Positions 1 through 6,222 of a stretch of 24,567 bases of DNA are shown here, piece after piece. This DNA comes from a virus. The position numbers and the translations under genes are program-made. The stretch covers positions 1 through 24,567 of the IMG/VR virus record IMGVR_UViG_3300036931_000002; one strand, written 5' to 3'. Positions within the stretch are counted from its first letter, which is position 1. Each line of letters begins with the position of its first letter. Under the pieces are notes generated by a model. It did not search any database. It saw only the letters and a list, made by a program, of their open reading frames with translations, and was not told the origin of the DNA.

Positions 1-7
1 ATGCATA

Positions 8-190
8 ATGAAAACTATCTTTTCCGGTAACATAACAATAACAACCAGCAAAGAAGACGGGGAATATACCGCTACGGCAGAATGGAATGGCAAGGGTATA
101 ACTTCATCGAAGACCAATCGTGAATACGCGTCAATTGGGGAACTATTCGGAGAGTTGAAAAAGTTAGCGATAAAGGAAGGGGAGAAATGA
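8..190 (+). CDS. Hypothetical small protein (60 aa)
   Basis: I do not recognise this protein. It is 60 residues, mostly polar, with an N-terminal stretch likely to form beta strands (TIFSGNITITT) and a C-terminal lysine/glutamate-rich helix. A TAA at 6-8 overlaps the ATG as TAATG, which suggests a coupled upstream gene outside the window. The next small gene starts inside its stop codon (ATGA at 187-190), so it belongs to a compact operon. Its ribosome binding site would lie before the window. Confidence 0.6.
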   Translation: MKTIFSGNITITTSKEDGEYTATAEWNGKGITSSKTNREYASIGELFGELKKLAIKEGEK

Positions 191-321
191 TATCCATTCG
201 ACTCGATGATCTTATAATTATTGCAGTATGTTCTTTTGCTTTAGGTTGCGCCTTTGCTGCATTTATCTGGTTATGGTCGAATGAAATAGCAAACAGAAAG
301 AAGGGTATTGAAAATGGCTAG
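187..321 (+). CDS. Small single-pass membrane protein (44 aa)
   Basis: A 44-residue frame starts in an ATGA overlap with the previous gene, preceded by AAGGAAGGGGAG. Residues about 9-30 are one uninterrupted hydrophobic segment (LIIIAVCSFALGCAFAAFIW), followed by a charged tail with NRKK, so a single transmembrane helix with a cytoplasmic C terminus is expected. The TAG stop lies inside the start of the following gene. Function unknown; tiny membrane proteins like this are common in phage accessory operons (holin- or spanin-like, or inner-membrane effectors), but nothing here picks one role. Confidence 0.6.
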   Translation: MISIRLDDLIIIAVCSFALGCAFAAFIWLWSNEIANRKKGIENG

Positions 322-733
322 AATTAAAAAGAACAAAACAAAGATACCTGAAAGATGGTTGATAGCTGTTGATTATTTAACTCAGTACAGAACAGTAAAA
401 GAAATAAGAACACAAATTGGTAGTGATTGTAATTATGTATACGACTTAATGGGAAAGCTTCAATCATGCGGAATAGAAATAAAAATGCAAAAAGCTAAGG
501 GTGGATTCAAAAAGTATGTTATACTATCAAGCAGGGAAACGGTAGAGAAATGTTTAGAACTTGATAAAGAAAAAGCCATAGAAAAGTTAAGCGAAAAAAT
601 GTTTCAGATAAGTGAATTAAAAGAACTTGACAGAAAGTACAATCAGGGAATGCCGTGGTATCTTATATCAGATGAAGGTAAGGCAATATTCAAGTCAACG
701 GTTTTACCGGATAGACAAATAAAAATAGTTTGA
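314..733 (+). CDS. Putative winged-helix DNA-binding protein
   Basis: This 139-residue basic protein probably binds DNA. Residues about 12-70 look like a winged helix: a first helix (ERWLIAVDYLTQ), a helix-turn-helix-like stretch (TVKEIRTQIG, then DCNYVYDLMGKLQSCG), and a wing ending in KKYVIL. The rest is helical and charged. The ATG at 314 is chosen over the upstream TTG at 308 because AGAAGGG (299-305) lies 8 nt before 314 but only 2 nt before 308. It overlaps the end of the membrane-protein gene by 8 nt. The winged-helix assignment rests on pattern only, and no specific family is recognised. Confidence 0.6.
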   Translation: MARIKKNKTKIPERWLIAVDYLTQYRTVKEIRTQIGSDCNYVYDLMGKLQSCGIEIKMQKAKGGFKKYVILSSRETVEKCLELDKEKAIEKLSEKMFQISELKELDRKYNQGMPWYLISDEGKAIFKSTVLPDRQIKIV

Positions 734-746
734 TAAAATAAAACAA

Positions 747-766
747 TATTACTCGTATGGGTAATA
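747..766. repeat. Short inverted repeat between genes
   Basis: TATTACTC (747-754) and GGGTAATA (759-766) pair over 8 bp with one G-U wobble and a four-base loop. No T-tract follows, so it is not an intrinsic terminator. It could be an operator or an mRNA processing or stability hairpin between the winged-helix gene and the next gene. Confidence 0.4.
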
Positions 767-788
767 AATAATGATTTTAGGAGTGTTT

Positions 789-1013
789 ATGAAAAAGGTG
801 TGGTTCATCGGGCGTAAAAGAGGCGCGAGCGTTGAGGTGCGAAGTCAAGAATTTGCAACAAAAGAACTTGCAGAAAGGCATATTGCCGTGTCTCAAGAAA
901 GAGATTCTTCTGATGAGACAGAATGGTTCGTCGCGGAGGTTATTGAAACAGTAAAACCCGCGCCTGTTCCTGTGGAAATACTTCCAGTAACAATCGAAAA
1001 AACAGAACAATAA
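789..1013 (+). CDS. Hypothetical protein (74 aa)
   Basis: A 74-residue protein starting with MKKVWFIGRKRG, which looks like a first beta strand, followed by an amphipathic helix (TKELAERHIAVSQ) and a proline-rich, acidic C-terminal tail. The start at 789 is preferred over an in-frame ATG at 771 because AGGAG (779-783) sits 5 nt upstream of it. No family is recognised. The fold pattern resembles many small phage proteins of unknown role. Confidence 0.6.
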   Translation: MKKVWFIGRKRGASVEVRSQEFATKELAERHIAVSQERDSSDETEWFVAEVIETVKPAPVPVEILPVTIEKTEQ

Positions 1014-1036
1014 ACGGAGGTAACGGTATTTGCTTC

Positions 1037-1192
1037 ATGATTCTAATCCTATCATTTCTTGTAACTGACGCAATCGCCAGTACACCTGTAGAAGTTCCAT
1101 ATCTCGAAACGATGGAACGGATAAAGGCCGTAATAGCCTATGCTATCATGGGACATACGGCAAACGTGATTTGTACTTTAGATTATGGTTAG
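1037..1192 (+). CDS. Small hydrophobic-leader protein (51 aa)
   Basis: This 51-residue frame begins with a hydrophobic segment (MILILSFLVTDAIAS) that could be a signal peptide or short membrane anchor, followed by a helical stretch and one cysteine near the C terminus. A strong GGAGGT lies at 1016-1021, but it is 15 nt from the ATG. An in-frame ATT at 1028 would be at ideal distance, so the start is uncertain. It is the last gene before the terminator at 1255. Reality as a gene is moderately supported; function unknown. Confidence 0.4.
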   Translation: MILILSFLVTDAIASTPVEVPYLETMERIKAVIAYAIMGHTANVICTLDYG

Positions 1193-1254
1193 CTAGAATC
1201 AAATAAGGTTCGCCATCAACAACTTTATACCCTTTTTTTTAGCGGGTAACATTA

Positions 1255-1298
1255 GCCGGTTGAAAACCCATAGTAGGAAACAACCGGCGTTTTTATTT
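1255..1298 (+). terminator. Intrinsic terminator of the first operon
   Basis: GCCGGTTG (1255-1262) pairs perfectly with CAACCGGC (1281-1288) around an 18-nt loop and is followed by GTTTTTATTT. The same TTTTTATTT tail occurs at other terminators in this window. Confidence 0.85.
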
Positions 1299-1299
1299 A

Positions 1300-1328
1300 T
1301 TGACAGTAAAGCAATGGCATGATATAAG
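1300..1328 (+). promoter_or_regulatory. Consensus sigma-70 type promoter of a small RNA
   Basis: A perfect -35 TTGACA (1300-1305) is separated by 17 bp from TATAAG (1323-1328), a near-consensus -10. The predicted start is near 1334. There is no gene before the next terminator, so the transcript would be only about 60 nt. Confidence 0.75.
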
Positions 1329-1333
1329 TACCT

Positions 1334-1396
1334 ATCGTTCAGACTTCCTTGATATTGCCCTGCTGGTCTACCCTTTACCAGTGGGGCTTTTTTATT
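1334..1396 (+). ncRNA. Candidate small RNA (about 60 nt)
   Basis: This interval runs from the predicted start of a consensus promoter to a strong intrinsic terminator, with no open frame of note. The 5' part is unstructured and carries ACTTCCTTGAT (about 1342-1352), whose CTTCCTT is the complement of the AAGGAAG ribosome binding sites used by several genes here, for example before 6223 and 6636. The 3' half is the terminator hairpin. What is seen is promoter plus terminator. The base-pairing role, such as translational control or immunity, is inference. It could instead be an attenuated leader, but the next gene has its own promoter. Confidence 0.5.
1357..1396 (+). terminator. Intrinsic terminator before the XRE gene
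   Basis: GCCCTGCTGGT (1357-1367) pairs with ACCAGTGGGGC (1377-1387) over 11 bp with two G-U wobbles and a 9-nt loop, followed by TTTTTTATTT. The wobbles fit a transcript of the + strand. Confidence 0.85.
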
Positions 1397-1402
1397 TGAT
1401 GC

Positions 1403-1431
1403 TTTACAAACAAGCTTTAATATGTTATTAT
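1403..1431 (+). promoter_or_regulatory. Promoter giving a leaderless XRE mRNA
   Basis: TTTACA (1403-1408), a 17-bp spacer and TATTAT (1426-1431) form a good promoter. The XRE start codon begins at 1439, only 7 nt beyond the -10, and no Shine-Dalgarno sequence precedes it, so transcription probably starts at or within two bases of the ATG. Confidence 0.7.
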
Positions 1432-1438
1432 TCAATAC

Positions 1439-1714
1439 ATGAAAACAGTAGGTGAAATACTATCAAAAGCGCGATGGGATAAAGGGTTAACCGTTCGACA
1501 GGTAGCTAGTCAAATGGGAGTATCTGCTATGACTATCAGCTTTGCAGAAAAGAAGAACGCAACCCGTAAAATGGTATCGGATGACGTAATTGTAAAGATA
1601 GCAGAGTTCTACGGGCTTGACCCTGAACCAATTGTTGCTCAATACCAGAAAGAACAAGCAGCCATAAAGGCAAAAAACAAGGCTGATAGAACGGCAAGGA
1701 AGGTAGAGGGATGA
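1439..1714 (+). CDS. XRE-family helix-turn-helix regulator
   Basis: This 91-residue protein is a small Cro/C1-type DNA-binding regulator. Residues about 6-60 form the five-helix domain: GEILSKARWDKGLTVRQVASQMGVSAMTIS, in which LTVRQVASQMG and SAMTISFAEKK are the turn and recognition helices, then FYGLDPEPIV as the closing helix. The C-terminal 25 residues are a lysine/alanine-rich helix. There is no C-terminal protease or dimerisation domain, so it resembles a Cro-like or accessory regulator more than a full repressor. It heads an operon running into terminase (ATGA overlap at 1711). The mRNA appears leaderless, as is known for lambda cI from PRM. DNA target unknown. Confidence 0.85.
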   Translation: MKTVGEILSKARWDKGLTVRQVASQMGVSAMTISFAEKKNATRKMVSDDVIVKIAEFYGLDPEPIVAQYQKEQAAIKAKNKADRTARKVEG

Positions 1715-2019
1715 ATCTATCAAAACTTTTTGAAGAGGTACAAACAGAACTTACACGCGCAAGGGAGAAACATCCTGTAAACGCTAAATACTTGCTTCAC
1801 CCTGAAACTGACCCGACAGTATCACAACTTGAAAACAGCCTTGTATGGAGACGTAAAGACAACGATACTGCAGAGTCTATGGGTGAACATTCACACTTTG
1901 CGATTATAGGGGAAGAATGCCGCGAGATATTCACCGCAAAGACCAAAGAAGAACGTCATATTGAGATAGTGCAAGCAATCGCTACATTGGTACGACTTGA
2001 TGAGGATGAGGAGATATGA
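1711..2019 (+). CDS. MazG-like nucleotide pyrophosphohydrolase-fold protein (probable)
   Basis: A 102-residue, mostly helical protein. The C-terminal half reads GEECREIFTAKTKEERHIEIVQAIATLVRLDE, matching the pattern of all-alpha NTP pyrophosphatases (MazG/HisE-like), where an EExxE helix and a later ExxQ helix bind magnesium. If active it would hydrolyse nucleoside triphosphates in the cytoplasm. The N-terminal helix (FEEVQTELTRAREKHP) also fits phage members of this group. It overlaps both neighbours by ATGA. The catalytic glutamates are only partly recognisable, so activity is uncertain. Confidence 0.5.
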   Translation: MNLSKLFEEVQTELTRAREKHPVNAKYLLHPETDPTVSQLENSLVWRRKDNDTAESMGEHSHFAIIGEECREIFTAKTKEERHIEIVQAIATLVRLDEDEEI

Positions 2020-2234
2020 CACTTCAAGACCTTTATAATCAAATAGAAGGGCAATTACGCATGTGTCCGCGAAAAGGGGAAGACACTGTTTGTATTCGCG
2101 TGTTTGGTGGTACTTTTGGCGGTCAACCTGTACAAAATGTGAAATCTGCCGGATGCGGTTTTGACTGGGATAATGGCAAGTTTATTATATACCCTGAAAA
2201 AGAACTTTACAAAGAAGACGTAAATGTCAACTAA
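2016..2234 (+). CDS. Hypothetical phage protein (72 aa)
   Basis: A small alpha/beta protein: an N-terminal helix (TLQDLYNQIEGQL), a strand (DTVCIRVFGG), then a C-terminal strand pair around AGCGFDWDNGKFIIYPEKEL. The FDWDNGKFIIYPE ending is a pattern I associate with small unknown proteins in phage genomes. It starts in an ATGA overlap with the MazG-like gene, and its end overlaps the terminase small subunit by 11 nt. Function unknown. Confidence 0.6.
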   Translation: MTLQDLYNQIEGQLRMCPRKGEDTVCIRVFGGTFGGQPVQNVKSAGCGFDWDNGKFIIYPEKELYKEDVNVN

Positions 2235-2721
2235 AAATACTATCATGCCAGTTAAAAAAGACTCTATACAAAAGGATGCACCAAAAAACGCCGAAGAAAC
2301 GCGGAAAGACTATAAAATAGGTAAGGGTAAACCCCCAAAGGGTACGCCTTTCACAAGCGAGAATCAGCCTGATAACCCCGGAAGAAAGACGTCATTGCTC
2401 AAAAAGTGGATAAAAGATAACGGTATCAGCATTCAGGACGTTCGCCTTGTAATGAAGGGTATCATTATGGATAACAACATAGATGACCTTAAAAAGATAG
2501 GCGACGATCCTACAGAATCAATGCTAACCCGAACGATTATAAAGGCGTACTTGAAAGACTTTGAAGCTGGAAGGATAGATACCCTCAATTCAATACTTGA
2601 CAGGGTGTACGGCAAAGCTAATCAGGATATAAACCTTTCAGGGGAGTTTACGACAGTGACAATAACAGCCAAAGAAAGGGCAGACAGAATAGCGCAACTT
2701 AAAAAAGAATTGGAAGAATGA
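2224..2721 (+). CDS. terS: Terminase small subunit (probable)
   Basis: This 165-residue protein is the likely DNA-recognition subunit of the packaging motor. Its N terminus has a disordered basic stretch ending in FTSENQPDNPGRK, close to the GxxSGNPxGRP motif (DUF5681-like) seen at the start of many terminase small subunits and related phage proteins. The middle is helical, and the C terminus is a charged helix (ERADRIAQLKKELEE) that could contact the large subunit. The assignment relies mainly on position: it ends 4 nt inside the large terminase gene. The first ATG at 2224 has AGAAG upstream; an alternative ATG lies at 2245. Confidence 0.7.
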   Translation: MSTKNTIMPVKKDSIQKDAPKNAEETRKDYKIGKGKPPKGTPFTSENQPDNPGRKTSLLKKWIKDNGISIQDVRLVMKGIIMDNNIDDLKKIGDDPTESMLTRTIIKAYLKDFEAGRIDTLNSILDRVYGKANQDINLSGEFTTVTITAKERADRIAQLKKELEE

Positions 2722-3983
2722 CAGAGAAAGAACGGGAATTAAAAGAACTTGAATTGATAGGATTACTAGAGCAAGAAAAGCGCGAACAAATAATATCAAA
2801 GTTAAACATATTCAAAGAACCCGCTCGATATAAGTTAGTTCATGGTGGGCGGGGATCTGGTAAATCACAATCAATAGCAAGTCTAATAGTCCAGAAAGCG
2901 CAAGTACAAGAGGTAAAGGTGCTTTGTGCCCGAGAAATTCAATATTCATTGGAGGAGTCTGTATATGCCCTCATCGTTGAAACTATTGGTAAACTGCAAT
3001 ATCTTGGTTGGAAGATAACCAAAGAAGGGATAGAGCATCAAAATGGCAGTCGATTTATATTCAGAGGCTTAAAAGATTTACGAGCCGCTGATAGCGTCAA
3101 GAGCATGGAAGGTATAGATATATGCTGGCTAGAAGAGGCTCAAAACATATCAAGGCAATCTCTGAAGATACTTGTACCTACTATTCGTAAGGACGGAAGC
3201 GAGATATGGGCAAGCTGGAATCCAGAAACAGAAAGTGATCCGATAATGGAGTTAGCAGAAAAGCCGGATGCAGTTGTTGTAGAGTTAAACTGGCAAGATA
3301 ATAAATGGTTTCCTAAAGTACTCAAGAAAGAAATGGAAGACGACTTTATAAAGAATCCTGATGAAGCAGAACATACGTGGAATGGACTGCCACGAAAACA
3401 AGGTGATAATTGTGTGTTTTCCAGGACATCTATCCGGGCGGCAATGGATAGAGAAGCAACGGAAGAAGGTGCTACGGAAGTTGGTCTTGATGTCGCGCGT
3501 TTTGGTGGAGATACAACTCAAGGCTATAAACGGAAGGGAATGAAAATAGTTGACCACTTTGAACTGTCAAAGGCAGATACGAATGAAGTTGTCGATAGGC
3601 TTTATATGTTCGTTCAGGGTAATACGAGTGTATCATGCAAAATAGATGAGGGTTATAATCCCGGCGTGGTTGACGTTGCCAAGGCAAAGGGTATCAATGT
3701 CGAGGCTGTTTCTTTCGGTGGACAAGCAAGCTACCCAGAATTATACCCAAACAAAATAAGTGAAATGTGGTTTACCTTTCCAATCAACGAGGCTCAAATA
3801 CCTAATGACCTGGACATAATGGAACAGATGAGCGACAGACGATATAAATATGATAACAAGGGCAGACGATGCATCGAGCCTAAAGATGACTATAAGAAAC
3901 GGCATGGCGGTAAAAGTCCTGATAAAATTGACGCACTTTTATTAGCCTTCTATGAACAGCATACCTCATGGGCATTACTATAG
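2718..3983 (+). CDS. terL: Terminase large subunit (packaging ATPase and nuclease)
   Basis: This 421-residue protein pumps DNA into the prohead and cuts it. Walker A is HGGRGSGKS at residues 42-50, and Walker B is IDICWLEEA at about residues 134-142. The C-terminal RNase H-like nuclease shows its acidic residues in GLDVARFGGD, KIDEGYNP and SPDKIDALLLAF. The length and motifs fit the PBSX/Terminase_3 family. It starts in an ATGA overlap with terS. The stop is TAG followed at once by TAA. Unusually, the portal does not follow: about 6 kb of accessory genes intervene. Confidence 0.95.
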   Translation: MTEKERELKELELIGLLEQEKREQIISKLNIFKEPARYKLVHGGRGSGKSQSIASLIVQKAQVQEVKVLCAREIQYSLEESVYALIVETIGKLQYLGWKITKEGIEHQNGSRFIFRGLKDLRAADSVKSMEGIDICWLEEAQNISRQSLKILVPTIRKDGSEIWASWNPETESDPIMELAEKPDAVVVELNWQDNKWFPKVLKKEMEDDFIKNPDEAEHTWNGLPRKQGDNCVFSRTSIRAAMDREATEEGATEVGLDVARFGGDTTQGYKRKGMKIVDHFELSKADTNEVVDRLYMFVQGNTSVSCKIDEGYNPGVVDVAKAKGINVEAVSFGGQASYPELYPNKISEMWFTFPINEAQIPNDLDIMEQMSDRRYKYDNKGRRCIEPKDDYKKRHGGKSPDKIDALLLAFYEQHTSWALL

Positions 3984-3989
3984 TAACAC

Positions 3990-4018
3990 TTGTTTTATCA
4001 ACAGGGTGATGGTATAAT
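3990..4018 (+). promoter_or_regulatory. Promoter for the first accessory module
   Basis: TTGTTT (3990-3995), a 17-bp spacer and a perfect TATAAT (4013-4018) lie between terL and the next gene. The predicted start is near 4025, followed by AGAGGTAAGGA ahead of the ATG at 4037. No terminator is seen after terL, so read-through is also possible. Confidence 0.6.
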
Positions 4019-4036
4019 ACCGGCAAGAGGTAAGGA

Positions 4037-4309
4037 ATGAAAGACGATTTATATGAACGTATGGAAGCGATAAGGAAACCAACGGCTAATCCATGGAACG
4101 ATACTGATACAACTTGCGGCTTGAAAAAGACTTCTATCGGCTGGGTATCTTTTGGGAATACCGAAATGAATTATCGGAAATACATTGATGGTACTGGATG
4201 GATTCCTCTGACGATGGGCGACATGGTATGGATAGGGAAAGAACTGCCGAATAAACAAACCATCAAACAAAAGATAAAGAACTTCTTTTCAAGGAAGGCG
4301 GCCAAATGA
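4037..4309 (+). CDS. Hypothetical protein (90 aa)
   Basis: I do not recognise this protein. It has two aromatic-rich segments (SIGWVSFGNTEMNYRKY and GTGWIPLTMGDMVWIGKELP), suggesting a small beta-rich domain, then a strongly basic C-terminal helix (KQKIKNFFSRKAAK) that could bind nucleic acid or membrane. It is the first gene after the promoter at 3990-4018, with a clear AGAGGTAAGGA site. The next gene begins in an ATGA overlap. Confidence 0.65.
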   Translation: MKDDLYERMEAIRKPTANPWNDTDTTCGLKKTSIGWVSFGNTEMNYRKYIDGTGWIPLTMGDMVWIGKELPNKQTIKQKIKNFFSRKAAK

Positions 4310-4518
4310 GCGGAAAGACTGCAAAGATAACTAGGCGCGCCGTTGAACGTAATATGGCAAAGCAAACACAAAAAATACAGACAGAGTTCGTTGAAAGTCA
4401 TTCAACGGAAATATTTGAAGCGGCTATAAAGGGTATGGCTATCTTCCCCTTGTATAAACGCATAGGGGTAGCCTTGCGTATAATATTTAGTAAGCGGGTA
4501 AAGGAAGGGAAGAAATGA
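4306..4518 (+). CDS. Hypothetical basic protein (70 aa)
   Basis: A 70-residue, lysine/arginine-rich, helical protein with no recognised domain. Residues about 41-61 (AIKGMAIFPLYKRIGVALRI) are moderately hydrophobic and flanked by basic residues, so peripheral membrane association or an amphipathic helix is possible. It starts and ends in ATGA overlaps and is preceded by AAGGAAGGCGG, so expression is coupled to its neighbours. Confidence 0.6.
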   Translation: MSGKTAKITRRAVERNMAKQTQKIQTEFVESHSTEIFEAAIKGMAIFPLYKRIGVALRIIFSKRVKEGKK

Positions 4519-5255
4519 CACCAGAACAGGAAAAGAAGTTTCATAAATGGGTTATTAAGAATGGCGATAGGACTGATTTCTTTATTAAAGAACTTGAACT
4601 AACTAAAGACGCATGGCAAGCTTGTCTCGAAGCAAACGGGATTAAAGAAAATAATAAAACTGAAGTTGATGTTGATTATGTATCATCTTATTTTCAAGTA
4701 AACCTTGAGAGAAGTGTAAAAGAAACAAGTCATAGATTTGCAGAGCACTACAACTTAAAAAAGACACTTGAAAAAGAAGCGATAGAAAGGGATCGTGCCT
4801 GTATCGTAAGTGAATATGAAAAGGTTCACGGTAAAAGCGAAGTACTTCATTCAACCGCTGATAGCAACCATTCCGCGACTGATTGGGTTATCAATATGAT
4901 GAAGACAGGCAAGCCGGTGAAGTGTTTGGCGTGGGATATGCCCGACGATAAGAAACAAGAAATACTTATAACGGGATATGACTCCAAAGGTTCTGCAAGG
5001 TATTTAGGAACAAATGGATGGTGGAGATTTGCCGAGCCTATCACTGAATGGAAACCACAGATAGGGGACGCGGTTTTTGCAAGATATAAAAACAAAGAAG
5101 ATAGATACATAACTGTTACAGGCAGGGTGTATAAAATAAGGGATGATTGGTGGTATCACATAAAGTGTGTTGATGACTTCAATGTACTGACTGGGATGGA
5201 ACATATCAAGCCCTTCAACGCTTCAAAAATCGGCAAGCCTTGGGGTGAGATATGA
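4515..5255 (+). CDS. Hypothetical protein with a possible SH3/Tudor-like C terminus (246 aa)
   Basis: The largest gene of the accessory module. Residues 1-110 are helical and charged (for example KKFHKWVIKNGDRTDFF). The C-terminal part, from about residue 130, is rich in tryptophan and beta-strand patterns: VKCLAWD, WWRFAEPITEWKPQIGDAVFARY, then RVYKIRDDWWYHIKCVDD. That last part resembles a small barrel of SH3/Tudor type, the kind that often binds protein or nucleic acid. This domain call is pattern-based and unverified. It overlaps both neighbours by ATGA. Function unknown. Confidence 0.65.
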   Translation: MTPEQEKKFHKWVIKNGDRTDFFIKELELTKDAWQACLEANGIKENNKTEVDVDYVSSYFQVNLERSVKETSHRFAEHYNLKKTLEKEAIERDRACIVSEYEKVHGKSEVLHSTADSNHSATDWVINMMKTGKPVKCLAWDMPDDKKQEILITGYDSKGSARYLGTNGWWRFAEPITEWKPQIGDAVFARYKNKEDRYITVTGRVYKIRDDWWYHIKCVDDFNVLTGMEHIKPFNASKIGKPWGEI

Positions 5256-5593
5256 TACAAGGAAGTGATTGCAAATTGTCATATGTAAACCAGCAGGGAC
5301 AGAGACAAACCATTTCGCTGTCGGATAATCCTTATGAGGTTAAACCATTGAAAGGGAAAAAGGTTTGTGGAAGTTTTATGATTCCTTTACATCTTGAAAA
5401 ATCAGTATTGGAAGAAATTGGATTGATTGATTTTAATAATTGGATTAATGAATTAGAAAGAATACAAACAATAAGGGAATTGATGACGGTAAAATCAAAA
5501 GAGTCTAAATTGCTTGAGAAATATGATAGCAAGGAACAACGTTATCAAGCAAAGGTACGCAAGTTTATGAAACAAATGGAGGGGAGAAAATGA
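5252..5593 (+). CDS. Hypothetical protein (113 aa)
   Basis: No family recognised. Residues 1-50 look beta-rich (CKLSYVNQQGQRQTISL, then KVCGSFMIPL). Residues 50-113 form a long charged helical tail with possible coiled-coil character, ending in RKFMKQMEGRK. Two cysteines occur in the N-terminal half. It lies inside a run of ATGA-overlapping genes, so it is translated with the 246-residue protein before it and the membrane protein after it. Confidence 0.6.
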   Translation: MIQGSDCKLSYVNQQGQRQTISLSDNPYEVKPLKGKKVCGSFMIPLHLEKSVLEEIGLIDFNNWINELERIQTIRELMTVKSKESKLLEKYDSKEQRYQAKVRKFMKQMEGRK

Positions 5594-5769
5594 TAGAGTT
5601 TATTTCACCTGTTAAAAAGGAAACAAAGATCGGTACGGTTATCGGTCACATTATCAGCGGTTTATTGCTTGCCTTTATCGGTATAGCGACGCTTATCGTA
5701 ATGATTGTTATTGGACGGTTCCTGTTCATAGCTTTTATGTGGGCGATTACTTTCAGGATCGGGGGTTAA
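5590..5769 (+). CDS. Small membrane protein (59 aa)
   Basis: This 59-residue frame starts in an ATGA overlap with the previous gene after GGAGGGGAG. Residues about 15-55 are almost wholly hydrophobic (VIGHIISGLLLAFIGIATLI, then MIVIGRFLFIAFMWAI), enough for two short transmembrane helices split by a single arginine. The N terminus carries KKETK. A holin-like or other inner-membrane role is possible, but no lysis partner is seen. Function unknown. Confidence 0.6.
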   Translation: MIEFISPVKKETKIGTVIGHIISGLLLAFIGIATLIVMIVIGRFLFIAFMWAITFRIGG

Positions 5770-5771
5770 GT

Positions 5772-5984
5772 GTGGAAGGATTAACAGGTATCCAGCAAGA
5801 CGTACTTGACCATATCAAGGCGTACAAAGCAGAGCATGACGGTATGTCCCCTACACGAGAAGAGATGGCAAAGCACTTTAACGTCAGCGCGACGGCTATA
5901 GCAGGGACGTTAAAGCTTATCGAAAAGAAGGGGTATATCAAGTTGTATGACGGTATCCCGCGATCAATCAGGGTAATTAAATGA
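5772..5984 (+). CDS. Stand-alone LexA-like winged-helix DNA-binding protein
   Basis: This 70-residue protein matches the N-terminal DNA-binding domain of LexA: LTGIQQDVLDHIKAYKAEHDG, then PTREEMAKHF and SATAIAGTLKLIEKKGYIK as the helix-turn-helix and the helix leading into the wing, and a final strand RSIRVIK. The S24 autoprotease domain of full LexA is absent, so it cannot self-cleave. The GTG at 5772 is chosen because GGGGG (5761-5765) lies 6 nt before it and the domain begins there; an upstream in-frame GTG at 5739 lies inside the membrane gene. It may bind a phage operator. Confidence 0.75.
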   Translation: MEGLTGIQQDVLDHIKAYKAEHDGMSPTREEMAKHFNVSATAIAGTLKLIEKKGYIKLYDGIPRSIRVIK

Positions 5985-6052
5985 TAACCATTGGGGCTAT
6001 CGTGCTTGTATCAACCCTGTTCATTGCTATTATCGTAATAATTGTTACTTAA
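5981..6052 (+). CDS. Tiny transmembrane peptide (23 aa)
   Basis: A 23-residue frame starts in an ATGA overlap with the LexA-like gene. Almost every residue is hydrophobic (AIVLVSTLFIAIIVIIV), a single membrane helix with no charged flank. The overlap supports translation, and two terminator hairpins follow directly. So short a frame could be chance; if real it is a membrane micropeptide of unknown function. Confidence 0.4.
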   Translation: MITIGAIVLVSTLFIAIIVIIVT

Positions 6053-6058
6053 TACATA

Positions 6059-6095
6059 AAGGCGTGCTACTATCAGGCACCTTATCTTTTTCTTT
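6059..6095 (+). terminator. Weaker first hairpin of a tandem terminator
   Basis: AAGG (6059-6062) and TGC (6065-6067) pair with GCA (6077-6079) and CCTT (6080-6083) with a two-base bulge. The T-rich run ATCTTTTTCTTT follows. It precedes a stronger terminator. Confidence 0.45.
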
Positions 6096-6135
6096 GGGCT
6101 TCGGAGTTTAACCCCTTACTCCGGAGTCCTTTTTT
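6096..6135 (+). terminator. Strong intrinsic terminator of the first accessory module
   Basis: GGGCTTCGGAGT (6096-6107) pairs with ACTCCGGAGTCC (6118-6129) over 12 bp, including two G-U wobbles, around a 10-nt loop. TTTTTT follows at 6130-6135. Confidence 0.85.
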
Positions 6136-6159
6136 ATGCTCATTTATGCAAATAAACGC

Positions 6160-6188
6160 TTTACAAATCAACCAATATAAGCGATACT
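6160..6188 (+). promoter_or_regulatory. Promoter for the second accessory module
   Basis: TTTACA (6160-6165), a 17-bp spacer and GATACT (6183-6188) lie just downstream of a terminator. The 10-mer GCTTTACAAA around the -35 is identical to the one at 1401-1410 ahead of the XRE gene. The -10 is imperfect; TACTAT at 6185 is an alternative with a 19-bp spacer. Confidence 0.5.
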
Positions 6189-6222
6189 ATAGGTAGGTTG
6201 ATAGACCAAAGGAAGGTATGGT

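Noticed and set aside
4515-6052. A holin-lysis cassette
   Set aside because: Small membrane proteins occur here (5590 and 5981), but no endolysin, spanin or lysozyme-like gene is seen in the window.
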